64,000 bases of DNA from JAJVID01 sp050247435 (GCA_050247435.1 JBFWUF010000028.1:1-64000), one strand, 5' to 3'; shown: positions 18,348-28,132, numbered from the stretch's first letter. Numbers and translations are program-made. Notes: generated from the sequence alone by a model not told the origin.

Positions 18348-21300
18348 TCACACTGCGGGCGTCGGTTCCGGCCCTGCGGTCGGATGCTTGCGCACCTCGG
18401 CGTACCACTTCCAAATCTCGTAGATCGCGGGATAGACCGCCAACTCAAGGATGAATGAAGTGAAGATGCCGCCGATCATCGGCGCGGCGATGCGCTTCAT
18501 CACGTCCGCGCCACTCCCTGTAGACCACATAATCGGCACGAGTCCCATGAACATCACGCCGACGGTCATGACTTTGGGCCGCAGCCGCTTGACCGCGCCG
18601 TGCAAGATCGCTTCTTTCAAGTCTTCCTTGTTCCTCATCAGCCCTTTCGCCCGCGCCTCGTGATAGGCGATGTCGAGATAGAGCAGCATGAACATGCCTG
18701 TCTCCGCGTCCACACCCATCAACGCGATCAGACCGACCCAGACCGCGATGCTCATGTTGTAACCGAGCAGATAAAGGAACCAGATTGCGCCCACTGCCGA
18801 AAACGGCACGGCCAGCAGGATGATGACGGTCTTGGCCACCGACCTGGTGTTGAAGTAGAGCAGCAGGAAGATCACGAAAATCGTGATCGGCAGGACGACG
18901 TAGAGCCGCTCCTTGACGCGCTCCATGTTTTCGTACTGCCCGCTCCAGATCAGTTGATAACCGGCGGGCAGTTGAACCTGTTCGCGGATCAATTTCTTGG
19001 CATCGGCAACATAACCGCCGATGTCGCGCTTCGTGGTGTCGAGGTCAACATAGACGTAACCGGACAGTCGCCCGTTTTCGTCGCGGATCATCGCCGGGCC
19101 GCTCACCAGCTTGATGTCAGCAATCTGCGCAATCGGAATCTGTGTGCCGCCCGGCGCCATCACCAGCGTGCGCTGGACGCGGTCGAGATCGCTGCGGTAA
19201 TCGCGCAGGTAGCGCACGTTGATCGGGTAACGCTCGCGCCCTTCGACCGTCGTGGAGACGTTCTCACCACCGATGGCCGACATCACCACGTCGTTGGCCT
19301 GGTCAATCGTCAGTCCGTAGCGCGCCAGCTCCTCGCGCTTGAGCGTGAAGTCTAGGAAGAAACCGCCCGCCGTGCGCTCGGCGAAAACGCTTTTCGTGCC
19401 CGACACGTTTTGCAGCACCATCTCAATGTGCTCGCCGAGCTTCTGCACCTGCTGCAAATCCGCGCCCATAATCTTGATGCCAATGGGCGTGCGCACGCCG
19501 GTCGTCAGCATGTCCACGCGCGCCTTGATCGGCATCGTCCAGGCGTTGACCGCGCCGGGAAACTGCATCGCTTCGTTGAGTCCCCCCGGACCGTAGACCA
19601 GTTCGTCCATCGTCTTATGATCCGGCCAGGCCTTACGCAGAATTCCCTGCAACCAGTTCGGCGCCCACGACGAGTACCAACGCGGCTTCTTCGGCCACCC
19701 CATGTGCGGCTTGAGCACGACGACCGTTTCCATCATCGAGAACGGTGCGGGGTCGGTCGCTGTCTCGGCGCGACCCGCTTTGCCAAAGACACGTTCGACT
19801 TCCGGGAACTGCATCAGGGTTTTGTCCATGACTTGAAGCAGTTGCTGCGTCTGCGTCACCGAAATGCCGGGCAGCGTCGTCGGCATGTAGAGCAGCACTC
19901 CTTCATCAAGCGGCGGCATGAACTCCGAGCCGAGTTTCTCAAACACCGGAATGGTGAGCAGCACGGTCAGCACCGCTGCACCGACAGTGAGCCACTTGAA
20001 GCGCAGCACCAGCTCGCAAACCGGGTGGTAAAGCTTCATCAGCGGGCGGCTGATCGGGTGCGTTTCTTCGCTGTGAATCTTCCCGACCAGCACGGCGTTG
20101 ACGGCTTTCGCCAGGAAGCGGGGCCGAAACTGAAACGGGTCCATCCGCGTGAAGAGCAGCCGGATCGCTGGGTCAAGTGTGATGGCTAAGACGGCGGCAA
20201 TCGCCATCGAGAAGTTCTTTGTGTAGGCGAGCGGCTTGAAGAGGCGGCCTTCCTGCGCTTCCAGCGTGAAGACCGGAATGAATGAAACGGCGATCACGAG
20301 CAGCGCGAAGAAGCTCGGCCCGCCGACTTCCTTGACCGCGCTGATGACGACGTCGTGGTAATCGCCGGGCCTCCCTTCGGCGTTCCAGTGTTCGAGCTTC
20401 TTGTGTGTTTGTTCGACTACGACTATCGCCGCGTCCACCATCGCGCCAATGGCGACCGCGATGCCGCCAAGGCTCATGATGTTGGCCGTCACGCCCATCA
20501 GGTACATCGGGATAAACGAGATGATGACGGTGATCGGGATCGTGATGATCGGGACGATGGCCGAAGGGATGTGCCAGAGGAAAATCATAATCACGATGCT
20601 GACGATGATGATCTCTTCGATGAGCGTGCCTTTGAGCGTCTCAATCGCGCGGTCAATCAGTTCGGCGCGGTCGTAGGTTGTGACGATCTCCACGCCCGGC
20701 GGCAATGAGGGCTTCATCTCCTCGATCTTCGTGCGCACCCGCTCGATCACCTTCAGCGCGTTCTCGCCGTAGCGCATGATGACGATGCCGCCGACCGCCT
20801 CGCCTTCGCCATCAAGTTCGCCGATGCCTCGCCGTATGTCCGGGCCGAGCGTGACGGTGGCCAGACTCTTAACCAGAATCGGCGTCCCGCCTTGTTTGCT
20901 GGTGCCAACGACGATGTTCTCAACGTCAGCCAGCGTTTTTATGTATCCGCGCCCGCGCACCATGTATTCGCGGCCAGAGAATTCAACCAGTCTCCCGCCG
21001 ACATCCTGATTGCCTTGCCGCACAGCCTCGACCACGCGATCAACGGGGATGTCGTAGGCCAGCAGCGCATTCGGATCAATGTTGACCTGATACTGTTTGA
21101 CGAAACCTCCGAGCGGCGCGACTTCGGCCACGCCGGGCACCGCCTGCAACGCGTAACGCAGATACCAGTCCTGAAATGTGCGCAACTGCGCCAGGTTGTT
21201 CTGCCCTGTCTTGTCCACCAGCGCGTACTGAAAGACCCAGCCGACTGCGGTTTCGTCGCGCGCGAGTTCGACGTTCACCCCTTGCGGCAATTTCGGCAGA

Positions 21301-21647
21301 ATGTTGCTCAGATACTCAAGCGTGCGCGAGCGCGCCCAGTAGATGTCCGTACCGTCCTCAAAAATGATGTAGACGTAGGAGTAGCCGAAGTCCGAGAAGC
21401 CGCGAATGTCCTTCACCTTCGGCACTCCGAGCAAGGAAGAGATGATGGGATAAGTCACCTGATCTTCCATGATGTCGGGGCTGCGATCCCAGCGCGAATA
21501 GATGATGACCTGCGTATCTGACAGATCGGGAATCGCATCGAGCGTGATGTTTTTGACGGACCACGTCCCGATGAGCGTCGCCATCCCGATGAACAGCAGC
21601 ACGATGAATTTGTTGTGAGCGCAAAGCTCAATAATTCTGTTGATCAT
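18348..21647 (-). CDS. cusA: CusA/HME-type RND efflux pump
   Basis: 1099 residues, an inner-membrane RND pump exporting metal ions through the CusBC-like adaptor and channel. The monovalent-metal (CusA/SilA) clade is indicated by AMVDAAIVVVEQTHKKLE in TM4 and GVDAETGMFMLLYLDIAYHE in TM10. The N-terminus (NKFIVLLFIGMATLIG) and 12-TM plan with two large periplasmic loops are normal. RBS TAGGAGG lies before ATG; the adaptor gene ends 10 bp upstream. Copper or silver as substrate is inferred from clade and the adaptor's metal-binding domains. Confidence 0.96.
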   Translation of the reverse strand: MINRIIELCAHNKFIVLLFIGMATLIGTWSVKNITLDAIPDLSDTQVIIYSRWDRSPDIMEDQVTYPIISSLLGVPKVKDIRGFSDFGYSYVYIIFEDGTDIYWARSRTLEYLSNILPKLPQGVNVELARDETAVGWVFQYALVDKTGQNNLAQLRTFQDWYLRYALQAVPGVAEVAPLGGFVKQYQVNIDPNALLAYDIPVDRVVEAVRQGNQDVGGRLVEFSGREYMVRGRGYIKTLADVENIVVGTSKQGGTPILVKSLATVTLGPDIRRGIGELDGEGEAVGGIVIMRYGENALKVIERVRTKIEEMKPSLPPGVEIVTTYDRAELIDRAIETLKGTLIEEIIIVSIVIMIFLWHIPSAIVPIITIPITVIISFIPMYLMGVTANIMSLGGIAVAIGAMVDAAIVVVEQTHKKLEHWNAEGRPGDYHDVVISAVKEVGGPSFFALLVIAVSFIPVFTLEAQEGRLFKPLAYTKNFSMAIAAVLAITLDPAIRLLFTRMDPFQFRPRFLAKAVNAVLVGKIHSEETHPISRPLMKLYHPVCELVLRFKWLTVGAAVLTVLLTIPVFEKLGSEFMPPLDEGVLLYMPTTLPGISVTQTQQLLQVMDKTLMQFPEVERVFGKAGRAETATDPAPFSMMETVVVLKPHMGWPKKPRWYSSWAPNWLQGILRKAWPDHKTMDELVYGPGGLNEAMQFPGAVNAWTMPIKARVDMLTTGVRTPIGIKIMGADLQQVQKLGEHIEMVLQNVSGTKSVFAERTAGGFFLDFTLKREELARYGLTIDQANDVVMSAIGGENVSTTVEGRERYPINVRYLRDYRSDLDRVQRTLVMAPGGTQIPIAQIADIKLVSGPAMIRDENGRLSGYVYVDLDTTKRDIGGYVADAKKLIREQVQLPAGYQLIWSGQYENMERVKERLYVVLPITIFVIFLLLYFNTRSVAKTVIILLAVPFSAVGAIWFLYLLGYNMSIAVWVGLIALMGVDAETGMFMLLYLDIAYHEARAKGLMRNKEDLKEAILHGAVKRLRPKVMTVGVMFMGLVPIMWSTGSGADVMKRIAAPMIGGIFTSFILELAVYPAIYEIWKWYAEVRKHPTAGPEPTPAV

Positions 21648-21657
21648 CGCCGTCCTC

Positions 21658-23406
21658 CTACTGCTCCTTCTTCTCGTCCGCGTACTTCGGCACTAAATCC
21701 ATACCGCAATCCGGCGCTTTGCCCGGCTTGTCCGACTTGTAGGCCGGGTGCATCGGGTCGTACCAGTAGAGAACCTTTTGCGCGGGCTTCGCCTGATGCT
21801 GCGAATGATCTTCCGGTTTCACCTGCGGCATCTGCTGGTGCTGCGAGTGATCTTCAGGTTTGGCAACGGGCGCAGATTGTGCGCCCTGCTGATGCTGCGA
21901 ATGGTCGGCTTGCGGTGAAGGCTTACTGTTTGCCGCGCCACCGCCGTGATTCATGCCGGGCATGCCCATCCCGCCTGCGGCTGATTTCAACTTGCTCTCG
22001 GAATCAATCAGGAAGTTGGCCGAAGTCACCACACGCTCGCCGGCCTTCAGCCCGCCGAGAATGATGAAGTTGTTATCCACTTTCGCGCCCAATTGCACTT
22101 TGCGCGGTTCAAAATATCCGCCTTCGTGCGCAATGAAGATCGTCTGCTCCGAGCCGGAATCAAGCACCGCCTCCTGCGGCACGACAAGCCGCCTGCCGTA
22201 ATCAATCTTCAGCTCGATGTTGGCGTACATGTCGGGCTTGAGTGCGAAGCCGGGATTGGGTACTTCGATTCTTACTTTGAGTGTGCGCGTCGTGCTGTCG
22301 AGCTGCGGGTAGACGTAAGTCACTTTGCCGCGATAGACGTGCCCTGGAGAGTAAGACAGCGTGATGTTGACCGCCTGACCGAGTTTGATCTCCGGCGCTT
22401 CGTACTCGTAAATGTCGGCCAGCACCCAGATCGTTGAAAGGTCGGCAATGGAATAAAGCTCCGTCTCCGGCGTGACGCGCTGTTTGAGGAAAGCGTTGCG
22501 AGTGAGCACGAAGCCATTGGTCGGCGCGTAGAGCGTCAGCGTCTTCGTCGGGCTGCCGCTCTTTTCCAACTCAGCGATCTGCGCCTCGTTGATGTCCCAC
22601 AACTCAAGCCGCTTGCGCGCCGCCTGATAAAGCGATTCCGAAGCGTTAATCGCCCCTCGGAACGTACTCTCCGCCAGTTCTTCGCGCCCGCGCCGGGCGA
22701 GTAAAAATTCCTGCTGCGTCTGTAACAATTCAGGGCTGTAGATGCTGATGAGCGGCTGTCCCTTCTCGACCAGCTTGCCGGTAAAGTCCACCCAGACCTT
22801 CTCAATCCAGCCTTCGAATTTCGGATGAATGCGAACGATCTTCGTTTCGTCGTATGCCATGCGCCCCACGGTGCGCAGCGTTTTTGACACGGGCTTGTAT
22901 GCTGCCTCACCGTACTGCACGCCAATCAGTTGCTGTTTTTCGGGGCTGATCTTGAAAGCGCCTTCAGGCAAATTCGACTGCATCTCCGCGCCTTCTTCGT
23001 ACACAGGCACTAAATCCATGCCGCAATCCGGCGCCTTGCCCGGTTTGTCGGATTTGTAAGCCGGATGCATCGGGTCTTGCCAGTAAAGCACCCTCAACTG
23101 GGGCTTATGTCCTGTGGCGGAGTGGTCGCCAACCGATGCCATTTCATCCGCGGTCTTCGCCTTAAAGAAGCTTAGCACACGCGCTCTCTGCGTGTAGCCG
23201 ATCACTGCCAGACCAACGACGAGCAGCAACACTGCCCAACGAGTTGCAGTTCGTCGTTTCTTCGGTCGCTGGTCGGACTTCTCGCCAGTTTTCACCGGCT
23301 CCATAGCTGGTGAATCATCCTCCGCCTCGACGCTATCCTTTTCCGGTTGAAGTTCGTCTTCCGGCTCGCTGGAACTGTTTTTCTCTTGATTATCTATGAC
23401 CGGCAT
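21658..23406 (-). CDS. cusB: CusB-type adaptor with two HMBD domains
   Basis: 582 residues, membrane-fusion protein of the Cus-like pump. An acidic N-terminus and TM (about 55-71) are followed by a heavy-metal-binding domain (107-137: LYWQDPMHPAYKSDKPGKA, DCGMDLVP). The usual lipoyl, hairpin and beta-barrel adaptor core spans about 150-490. A Gly/Met and His-rich tail contains DHSQHQ three times. The C-terminus (543-582) carries a second, near-identical heavy-metal-binding domain. One such domain is common in CusB relatives; a copy at each end is unusual. Copper is the likely ligand. Confidence 0.95.
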   Translation of the reverse strand: MPVIDNQEKNSSSEPEDELQPEKDSVEAEDDSPAMEPVKTGEKSDQRPKKRRTATRWAVLLLVVGLAVIGYTQRARVLSFFKAKTADEMASVGDHSATGHKPQLRVLYWQDPMHPAYKSDKPGKAPDCGMDLVPVYEEGAEMQSNLPEGAFKISPEKQQLIGVQYGEAAYKPVSKTLRTVGRMAYDETKIVRIHPKFEGWIEKVWVDFTGKLVEKGQPLISIYSPELLQTQQEFLLARRGREELAESTFRGAINASESLYQAARKRLELWDINEAQIAELEKSGSPTKTLTLYAPTNGFVLTRNAFLKQRVTPETELYSIADLSTIWVLADIYEYEAPEIKLGQAVNITLSYSPGHVYRGKVTYVYPQLDSTTRTLKVRIEVPNPGFALKPDMYANIELKIDYGRRLVVPQEAVLDSGSEQTIFIAHEGGYFEPRKVQLGAKVDNNFIILGGLKAGERVVTSANFLIDSESKLKSAAGGMGMPGMNHGGGAANSKPSPQADHSQHQQGAQSAPVAKPEDHSQHQQMPQVKPEDHSQHQAKPAQKVLYWYDPMHPAYKSDKPGKAPDCGMDLVPKYADEKKEQ

Positions 23407-23543
23407 AGTTGCGGCCCCTTTCTCCGCTGGTTGTTGGCATATCTCTCAATCAGTTACGGCCAGCATTGCCTGTGCGGGCCGAAGCAAGCGGCTGGAATCG
23501 CTGGTGAACGCTTCCAGCCACTGCTTCGCCCGATTTCTGTGGC

Positions 23544-23963
23544 TTACTTGCCTTCCATCTCCTTCGCTCGCATCGTGTGGAACTTCGCCATCTCGTCGGC
23601 TTCCTGGGCGAGGGCCTCAGCGGCCTTGCTGTACTTCTCGCAGTGCAGCCGCATCTTTTTGATGTAGGCATTCTCGCCAGTGTCCTTGGGTTTTTTGGCG
23701 ACCGTCTTGCCGTAGTCGGCCAGCATCTTCCGATGCGCCGCGATGTCCTTGCGGTATTCGGCGGCCTTCTTCTCATACTCCGCCGCACGATCTTTGTGTT
23801 CCTGCGCCGTCCGCGGAGCCTTCATCTCCTGCGCGTGCATGGAATGGTCTTGGTGGGCACCTTGCGCTTGCCCCCCAAGGGAAAAGCTGGCCGTGAATAT
23901 CAGTGCGAGCGCGCTCAGCAGCAGCATCGCCGTTGTGTTGGTTTTGCGATTCATGTTTTTCAT
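23544..23963 (-). CDS. Secreted His/Met-containing helical protein
   Basis: 139 residues with signal peptide (MLLLSALALIFTASFSLGG). The mature protein begins with a metal-binding-looking stretch (AHQDHSMHAQEMK) and continues as charged helices (YEKKAAEYRKDIAAHRKML) with one Cys (MRLHCEKY). It lies between the TolC-like and CusB genes. It could be a periplasmic copper buffer or chaperone; this is inference from composition and context. Confidence 0.72.
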   Translation of the reverse strand: MKNMNRKTNTTAMLLLSALALIFTASFSLGGQAQGAHQDHSMHAQEMKAPRTAQEHKDRAAEYEKKAAEYRKDIAAHRKMLADYGKTVAKKPKDTGENAYIKKMRLHCEKYSKAAEALAQEADEMAKFHTMRAKEMEGK

Positions 23964-24038
23964 AACTTCTCCTTATTCGAGTTTGATGGTTGTTGGTTCA
24001 GTGCTCGGTTGATGGACTCCGTTGCGCGCGCCTGTTCG

Positions 24039-25370
24039 TCACGGCCTCAAGTTGATGCCGACAAACGGCTCGAGCGCCGCAATTGCTTTCTCCTGATTGC
24101 TGAGTTGCTCGTAGTAACTCAGTTCGTAATTGAGCAGCGTCACCAGGTTGTCGAGCAGGGTCAGGAAATCCACCTTGCCGACCTCATACCCGGAGATCGC
24201 CGACTCCAGTGATAAGGATGATTGCGGAATGATCGTTGTGCCGTAGAGCTTCACCAGCCGCTGCGCGGTGGTCGCGGCCAGATACCGATCCTTGATGCGG
24301 AAGAAGAGCAGCGTCGTAGCGTTCTCCAGACGTTGTTTCTCTGTTGCTGCGCTGGCCGTGGCTTCGGCCACCGCCGGACGCTGCTTCTGCCAGAAATAAA
24401 GCGGAATTTTCACGCCGACATTCACAGCATACATCTCCGGCAGGCCAGGCCGGTTGAAATAGGTGAAACCCACATTGAAATCAGGATAGAAATCTTTTTG
24501 GGCGAGTTCGACGCCGTACTGCTCGCGGTCAATCCGGCGGCGCTGCGCCTTCAGCGTGGGGAAGTTTGTCAGCGCCATCTCTCTGAGGTCGGTCAAACTG
24601 TATGTGAACTCGCGTGGCTTGACCTCTTCCGGCCTGCCCACAGGCGTTTCCGGCTCGCGGAAGAGCAGGCTGTTGAGTCGCGCTTCAGCGGTTTGTTTCC
24701 GCTGTTCCAGCACGGTCAGTTGATCAACCAGCTTGGAGACTTCAACCTGAGCCTTCAACACATCCTGCTGAATGCCTTTGCCCACCGAGTAACTGGCCTC
24801 GGCAATCTTGACGAACTTTTCAAGGAGTTCCTTATTCTTTTCGATGGTCTCAATGGCCTTGTGGAGGTAGTAAAGATCGAAGTAGGCATCTTTCACTTCT
24901 GCGACGACGTTCAACCGCACCTGCTCGTAGTTCCACCATTCAGCCTCAGCCGCGACGTTTGCCATTTTGCCTTTGATCGCCAGCTTGCCGGGATAAGGCA
25001 CTTCCTGCGTAAAGCTGAGCGTGCGCGCGCTCGACGGATCGCCCTTCTGAATGTCGAACGGCGGGATCGGAACCGCATTTCCCATATAGCCATAGCTGAG
25101 CATCGGCTCAGGCAGCGCTTTGGCTTGCGGGACACGTGCGCGCATCATGTCAAAGCTGCGCTGCATCGCTTTGATCTCAGGATTTTGTTCGAGTGCTTCC
25201 GTAACCAAATCGTTCAGCAGAACCGGCGCAAGGGCTACGGGCTTTACTTTCACGTCGCTGACGTTTGACGCGGCTACTGAGTGGGATTGTTGCGCAAAGA
25301 CCTGCGCACTCCACAGCAACAACAGACCCAGCGTACACCCCACACATCGTTGAGCATTTCTCAACCTCAT
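24039..25370 (-). CDS. TolC-family outer-membrane factor (CusC-like)
   Basis: 443 residues. A signal peptide (LGLLLLWSAQVFAQQ) is followed by two OEP repeats: LVTEALEQNPEIKAMQRSFD at about 55-74 and LREMALTNFPTLKAQRRRID at about 260-279. SYGYMGNAVP and VGVKIPLYFWQKQRPAVAEA are typical of heavy-metal TolC proteins. It gives the outer-membrane exit of the Cus-like pump and is second in the operon. Confidence 0.93.
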   Translation of the reverse strand: MRLRNAQRCVGCTLGLLLLWSAQVFAQQSHSVAASNVSDVKVKPVALAPVLLNDLVTEALEQNPEIKAMQRSFDMMRARVPQAKALPEPMLSYGYMGNAVPIPPFDIQKGDPSSARTLSFTQEVPYPGKLAIKGKMANVAAEAEWWNYEQVRLNVVAEVKDAYFDLYYLHKAIETIEKNKELLEKFVKIAEASYSVGKGIQQDVLKAQVEVSKLVDQLTVLEQRKQTAEARLNSLLFREPETPVGRPEEVKPREFTYSLTDLREMALTNFPTLKAQRRRIDREQYGVELAQKDFYPDFNVGFTYFNRPGLPEMYAVNVGVKIPLYFWQKQRPAVAEATASAATEKQRLENATTLLFFRIKDRYLAATTAQRLVKLYGTTIIPQSSLSLESAISGYEVGKVDFLTLLDNLVTLLNYELSYYEQLSNQEKAIAALEPFVGINLRP

Positions 25371-25503
25371 GGTGATTTCTCCTCATGCAACAGCTTTCTC
25401 GGAGCTGTTGCCTAGATCATTCCGAACGCCGCCTGTGGTGACACCACCTGACAGATGGCGAGTAGCTACCGCACAAAAAGTCGCGGATTGCGTACTGGAA
25501 CGA

Positions 25504-26079
25504 CTAGATCAGCAGACAGGAGTAAGATAGATAAAGTGGTTGTTTCTGGTGTGGATGATGGAAATTATCAGGCAGCGGCGCTGAGTTGGGTTGTGCGCCA
25601 AAGTGAGTGAACGGCAGGGTTGCAAGAACCAGCCCCTGCTGGTTGTGTGCCGTAACAGGAGTCGCCTGCGCTTCGGCATCCGGCTGCAAGTGGCAACAGG
25701 TCATCATGCCGTTGGCTAGTTTACCAGGCTGTGCATCGGCGACCAGTAGCTCTGCTTCTGAACAATGATGCTTTGATTGTGGGGTTACAGGCTCTTGCAA
25801 CTCAGCCGCTGTCTGGGCGGGAAATTGCCCTGTATGGCAGCTTGAGTGTGAATCTTCAGCTTTTGGCTGATCAGGAGCTTGCGTCGTGTGACAGCTTGCG
25901 TGTGAAGCTTTACCTTCCGACTCACAAAGGCAAAGACCACTCGCCCACGTCTGATGCGTGAACAGCAGCAGGAGTACGAGTGCAGGCATCAACTTTCGCC
26001 CCCTTCTCTGGCGAAATACTTTGATGGTTCCTGTCTGTGCAGCCTGCTTAATCAAGTTCTTCTCCTTCAAATACTTCAT
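25504..26079 (-). CDS. His/Cys-rich exported protein leading the Cus operon
   Basis: 191 residues; first gene of the Cus array. Signal segment ALVLLLLFTHQTWASG. The mature region has Cys and His in repeats: CLCESEG, SHASCHTTQAPDQP, SHSSCHTGQFPAQT, SKHHCSEAE and MMTCCH. The C-terminal part (HFGAQPNSAPLPDNFHHPHQ) is His-rich. It looks like a periplasmic or surface copper-binding protein. I know no named family. A perfect Crp-like palindrome lies 55-86 bp upstream of its start. Confidence 0.72.
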   Translation of the reverse strand: MKYLKEKNLIKQAAQTGTIKVFRQRRGRKLMPALVLLLLFTHQTWASGLCLCESEGKASHASCHTTQAPDQPKAEDSHSSCHTGQFPAQTAAELQEPVTPQSKHHCSEAELLVADAQPGKLANGMMTCCHLQPDAEAQATPVTAHNQQGLVLATLPFTHFGAQPNSAPLPDNFHHPHQKQPLYLSYSCLLI

Positions 26080-26114
26080 TCTGACAAAAGCAATTTTGAC
26101 GACTACTGTCAGAA
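26079..26114. promoter_or_regulatory. Inverted repeat at Cus operon start
   Basis: TTCTGACA (26079-26086) and TGTCAGAA (26107-26114) are exact reverse complements, 20 bp apart, beginning at the first codon. The inner part CTGACAAAAG also occurs upstream of the cytochrome-barrel gene (39933-39942). It may be an operator or an mRNA hairpin masking the start. Confidence 0.45.
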
Positions 26115-26133
26115 AAAACTACGACGCTTGTCA

Positions 26134-26165
26134 CGTTCAGATGTGACGAACGTCACATCTGAACG
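26134..26165. promoter_or_regulatory. Perfect 14-bp palindrome with Crp-type core
   Basis: CGTTCAGATGTGAC and GTCACATCTGAACG flank GAAC with no mismatch. The core TGTGA-N6-TCACA (26142-26157) is the classical Crp-family site. It lies 63 bp upstream of the first Cus-array gene. Two Crp/Fnr regulators with the recognition residues RETVSR and RETVTR are encoded at 40024-41737. The rest of 26166-26360 shows no gene. Confidence 0.75.
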
Positions 26166-26360
26166 CCTCGTCCTCAAGAATTCACAGAGCAAACGGTATT
26201 CCTCATTTCACCCGCCATAAAACCTGCGTTATTGATCGCTGAAGCGAAGTACCATTTAGACAGGTGGGTAAATTTGCCCAATCGGATGGGAAATTTTTCA
26301 AGGCACGCATCAAGTACAGGGGAATTCACTCAGTCAATCTTGAATTTTACCGATACCCCT

Positions 26361-26397
26361 GGCAGGTATTGGTATATTTTCTCAACCAATACCCGCC
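26361..26397. terminator. Strong hairpin after multicopper oxidase
   Basis: GGCAGGTATTGGT (26361-26373) pairs with ACCAATACCCGCC (26385-26397) around an 11-nt AT-rich loop, with one mismatch that becomes G-U in the minus-strand RNA. It lies 16 bp past the oxidase stop and may end that transcript, although no T-run follows on the minus strand. Confidence 0.5.
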
Positions 26398-26412
26398 AAG
26401 ATTATCCCAGAT

Positions 26413-28059
26413 TCAAACTCGCACCAGATAATTGCGCATCATCCCGGCGTCTTCGTGTTCGAGGTTGTGGCAGTGGTACACGTACATTCCGGTGAAGTCC
26501 TCAAATCGAAGCAAGAGCCTGATTCGCTCACCCGGCATCAGCATCACGGTGTCTTTCCAGCCTTCGTCCACATAGCCGTAACGCACGGTTTCATAGCCTG
26601 CTGTCAGTTGCGAAGCGATCTGTCGTGCGATCACCTGGAATTGCAGCCCATGAATATGAATAGGATGAACCATGCTCATCCCCATCATTCCGCCAGTGCT
26701 GTTGTTGATCAGTTCCCAGACCTCAGTCGTATTGAGCCGAACGATCTCATTCGTGGCAACTTCTGCCTCTTGATAAGGTCGCCCGTTAAGCAGCCAGCGC
26801 ATTCCGCCGCCCATCATCCCCCCACCCATTGAAACCGCAAAGCTGCGTGGTGCATTCCGATTGACCGCATCTTCCATTCGGTATCGGTTGATGGTTGAAA
26901 GCTGCGTGGGTGGCGAAGTCGGTTCGCCCGTCCGGCCCACGACACGAACATTCATGACGGTGAACGGAGCGCCATTCGGCAGCATCTGGTTTCCTCCCAT
27001 ACCCATCTCCGCGCCGGTAAATTGGAGGCTGCGCAATTGCATCCTCGCACCCGATTCACGCCCGCTGAAATCAGCCCACAACTCCACACGCTCCCCCGGA
27101 GCCAGCATCACGTAGCTGCGCTGTACCGTCTGTTCCAACAGGCCGCCGTCTGTTCCGATCACAGTCAACGGCGTACCGTCATCCCAACCCAGTTTGTAGA
27201 CGCGCGAATTCGAGCCGTTGAGCAGTCGCAGCCGATATGCCCGCCGTGCAACATCCAGCGTAAAATCAGGCCGCCCATTAACCAGAATGCGGTCGCCGAG
27301 GAATCCATCATTGCCCGTCATTCCGCCAGTCTGGCCGCCACCGGTCTGATAAACGAATTGATTGTTGGCATCAATGATTCGATCCTGAATGACCAGCGGG
27401 ATGTCATAATTCCCGGCAGGCAGACCGGCAGCCGCCTCTTCCTCATCTGAAACAATGAACAGGCCAGCCAAGCCGTTGTAAACCTGCCGCCCGGTACTTC
27501 CATCCGGATGCGGATGGAACCAGTACGTGCCCGCGCGATTCGCAATGTCAAACTCATAAATGTAAGTTTGACCAGGCGTGACCAGCCTGCTGGGATGCGC
27601 GTCCATCTCCGGCGCTACGTGCAAGCCATGCCAATGCATCACAGTGGACTCAGGCAGATTGTTGGTGAAGTTGATGCGCACTCGCTGCCCGCGCCGCGCT
27701 TTGATAATCGGCCCTAAATAGCTGTAAGGCGGCCTTGCCGGTCGTGGCGGCGCTTGCAGGTTTGCGCGATTGGAAAGCCTAACCGGGTAATTGCGAGGAG
27801 GCCCTTGAATCGTCTGCAAACTTGCTGGATCGCCGTAGAGGACAGAGCCTTTGTATCCCCAAACGCGAGTCCATGTCCCCGGCAACAATGGCAACTCAAA
27901 GGCCGTCGCTTGTAATGCGATTTCCAGAAAATCGCCTACATTATTGGTCCGAACTTTAGCAACAATTGGCGCAGCCCCGATATTAGCCAGCAATCCAGCC
28001 GTGCCCAGACCTGTTGTTCTCAGAAAAGTACGCCTGTTTAGTAATTCATTCATTTGCAT
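26413..28059 (-). CDS. Tat-exported multicopper oxidase (CueO-like)
   Basis: 548 residues. The Tat signal is NRRTFLRTTGLGTAGLLANI. All four copper-ligand motifs are present: MHWHGLH, YWFHPHPDG, HPIHIHGLQ and YHCHNLEHEDAGMM, so the enzyme should hold type 1, 2 and 3 coppers, with Met as axial ligand. A Met/Gly-rich loop (MGGGMMGGGMRW) is like the copper-responsive region of CueO. Probable role: periplasmic oxidation of Cu(I). GGAG lies 7 nt before ATG. A sigma-54-type promoter lies 74 bp upstream (28133-28148). Confidence 0.95.
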   Translation of the reverse strand: MQMNELLNRRTFLRTTGLGTAGLLANIGAAPIVAKVRTNNVGDFLEIALQATAFELPLLPGTWTRVWGYKGSVLYGDPASLQTIQGPPRNYPVRLSNRANLQAPPRPARPPYSYLGPIIKARRGQRVRINFTNNLPESTVMHWHGLHVAPEMDAHPSRLVTPGQTYIYEFDIANRAGTYWFHPHPDGSTGRQVYNGLAGLFIVSDEEEAAAGLPAGNYDIPLVIQDRIIDANNQFVYQTGGGQTGGMTGNDGFLGDRILVNGRPDFTLDVARRAYRLRLLNGSNSRVYKLGWDDGTPLTVIGTDGGLLEQTVQRSYVMLAPGERVELWADFSGRESGARMQLRSLQFTGAEMGMGGNQMLPNGAPFTVMNVRVVGRTGEPTSPPTQLSTINRYRMEDAVNRNAPRSFAVSMGGGMMGGGMRWLLNGRPYQEAEVATNEIVRLNTTEVWELINNSTGGMMGMSMVHPIHIHGLQFQVIARQIASQLTAGYETVRYGYVDEGWKDTVMLMPGERIRLLLRFEDFTGMYVYHCHNLEHEDAGMMRNYLVRV

Positions 28060-28132
28060 AATGACTCCTTTATCACGAGGTTTTCACCGCTCGCTCGTAA
28101 ATGGGAACCATTCCCCAACTCACGTTGTATTA

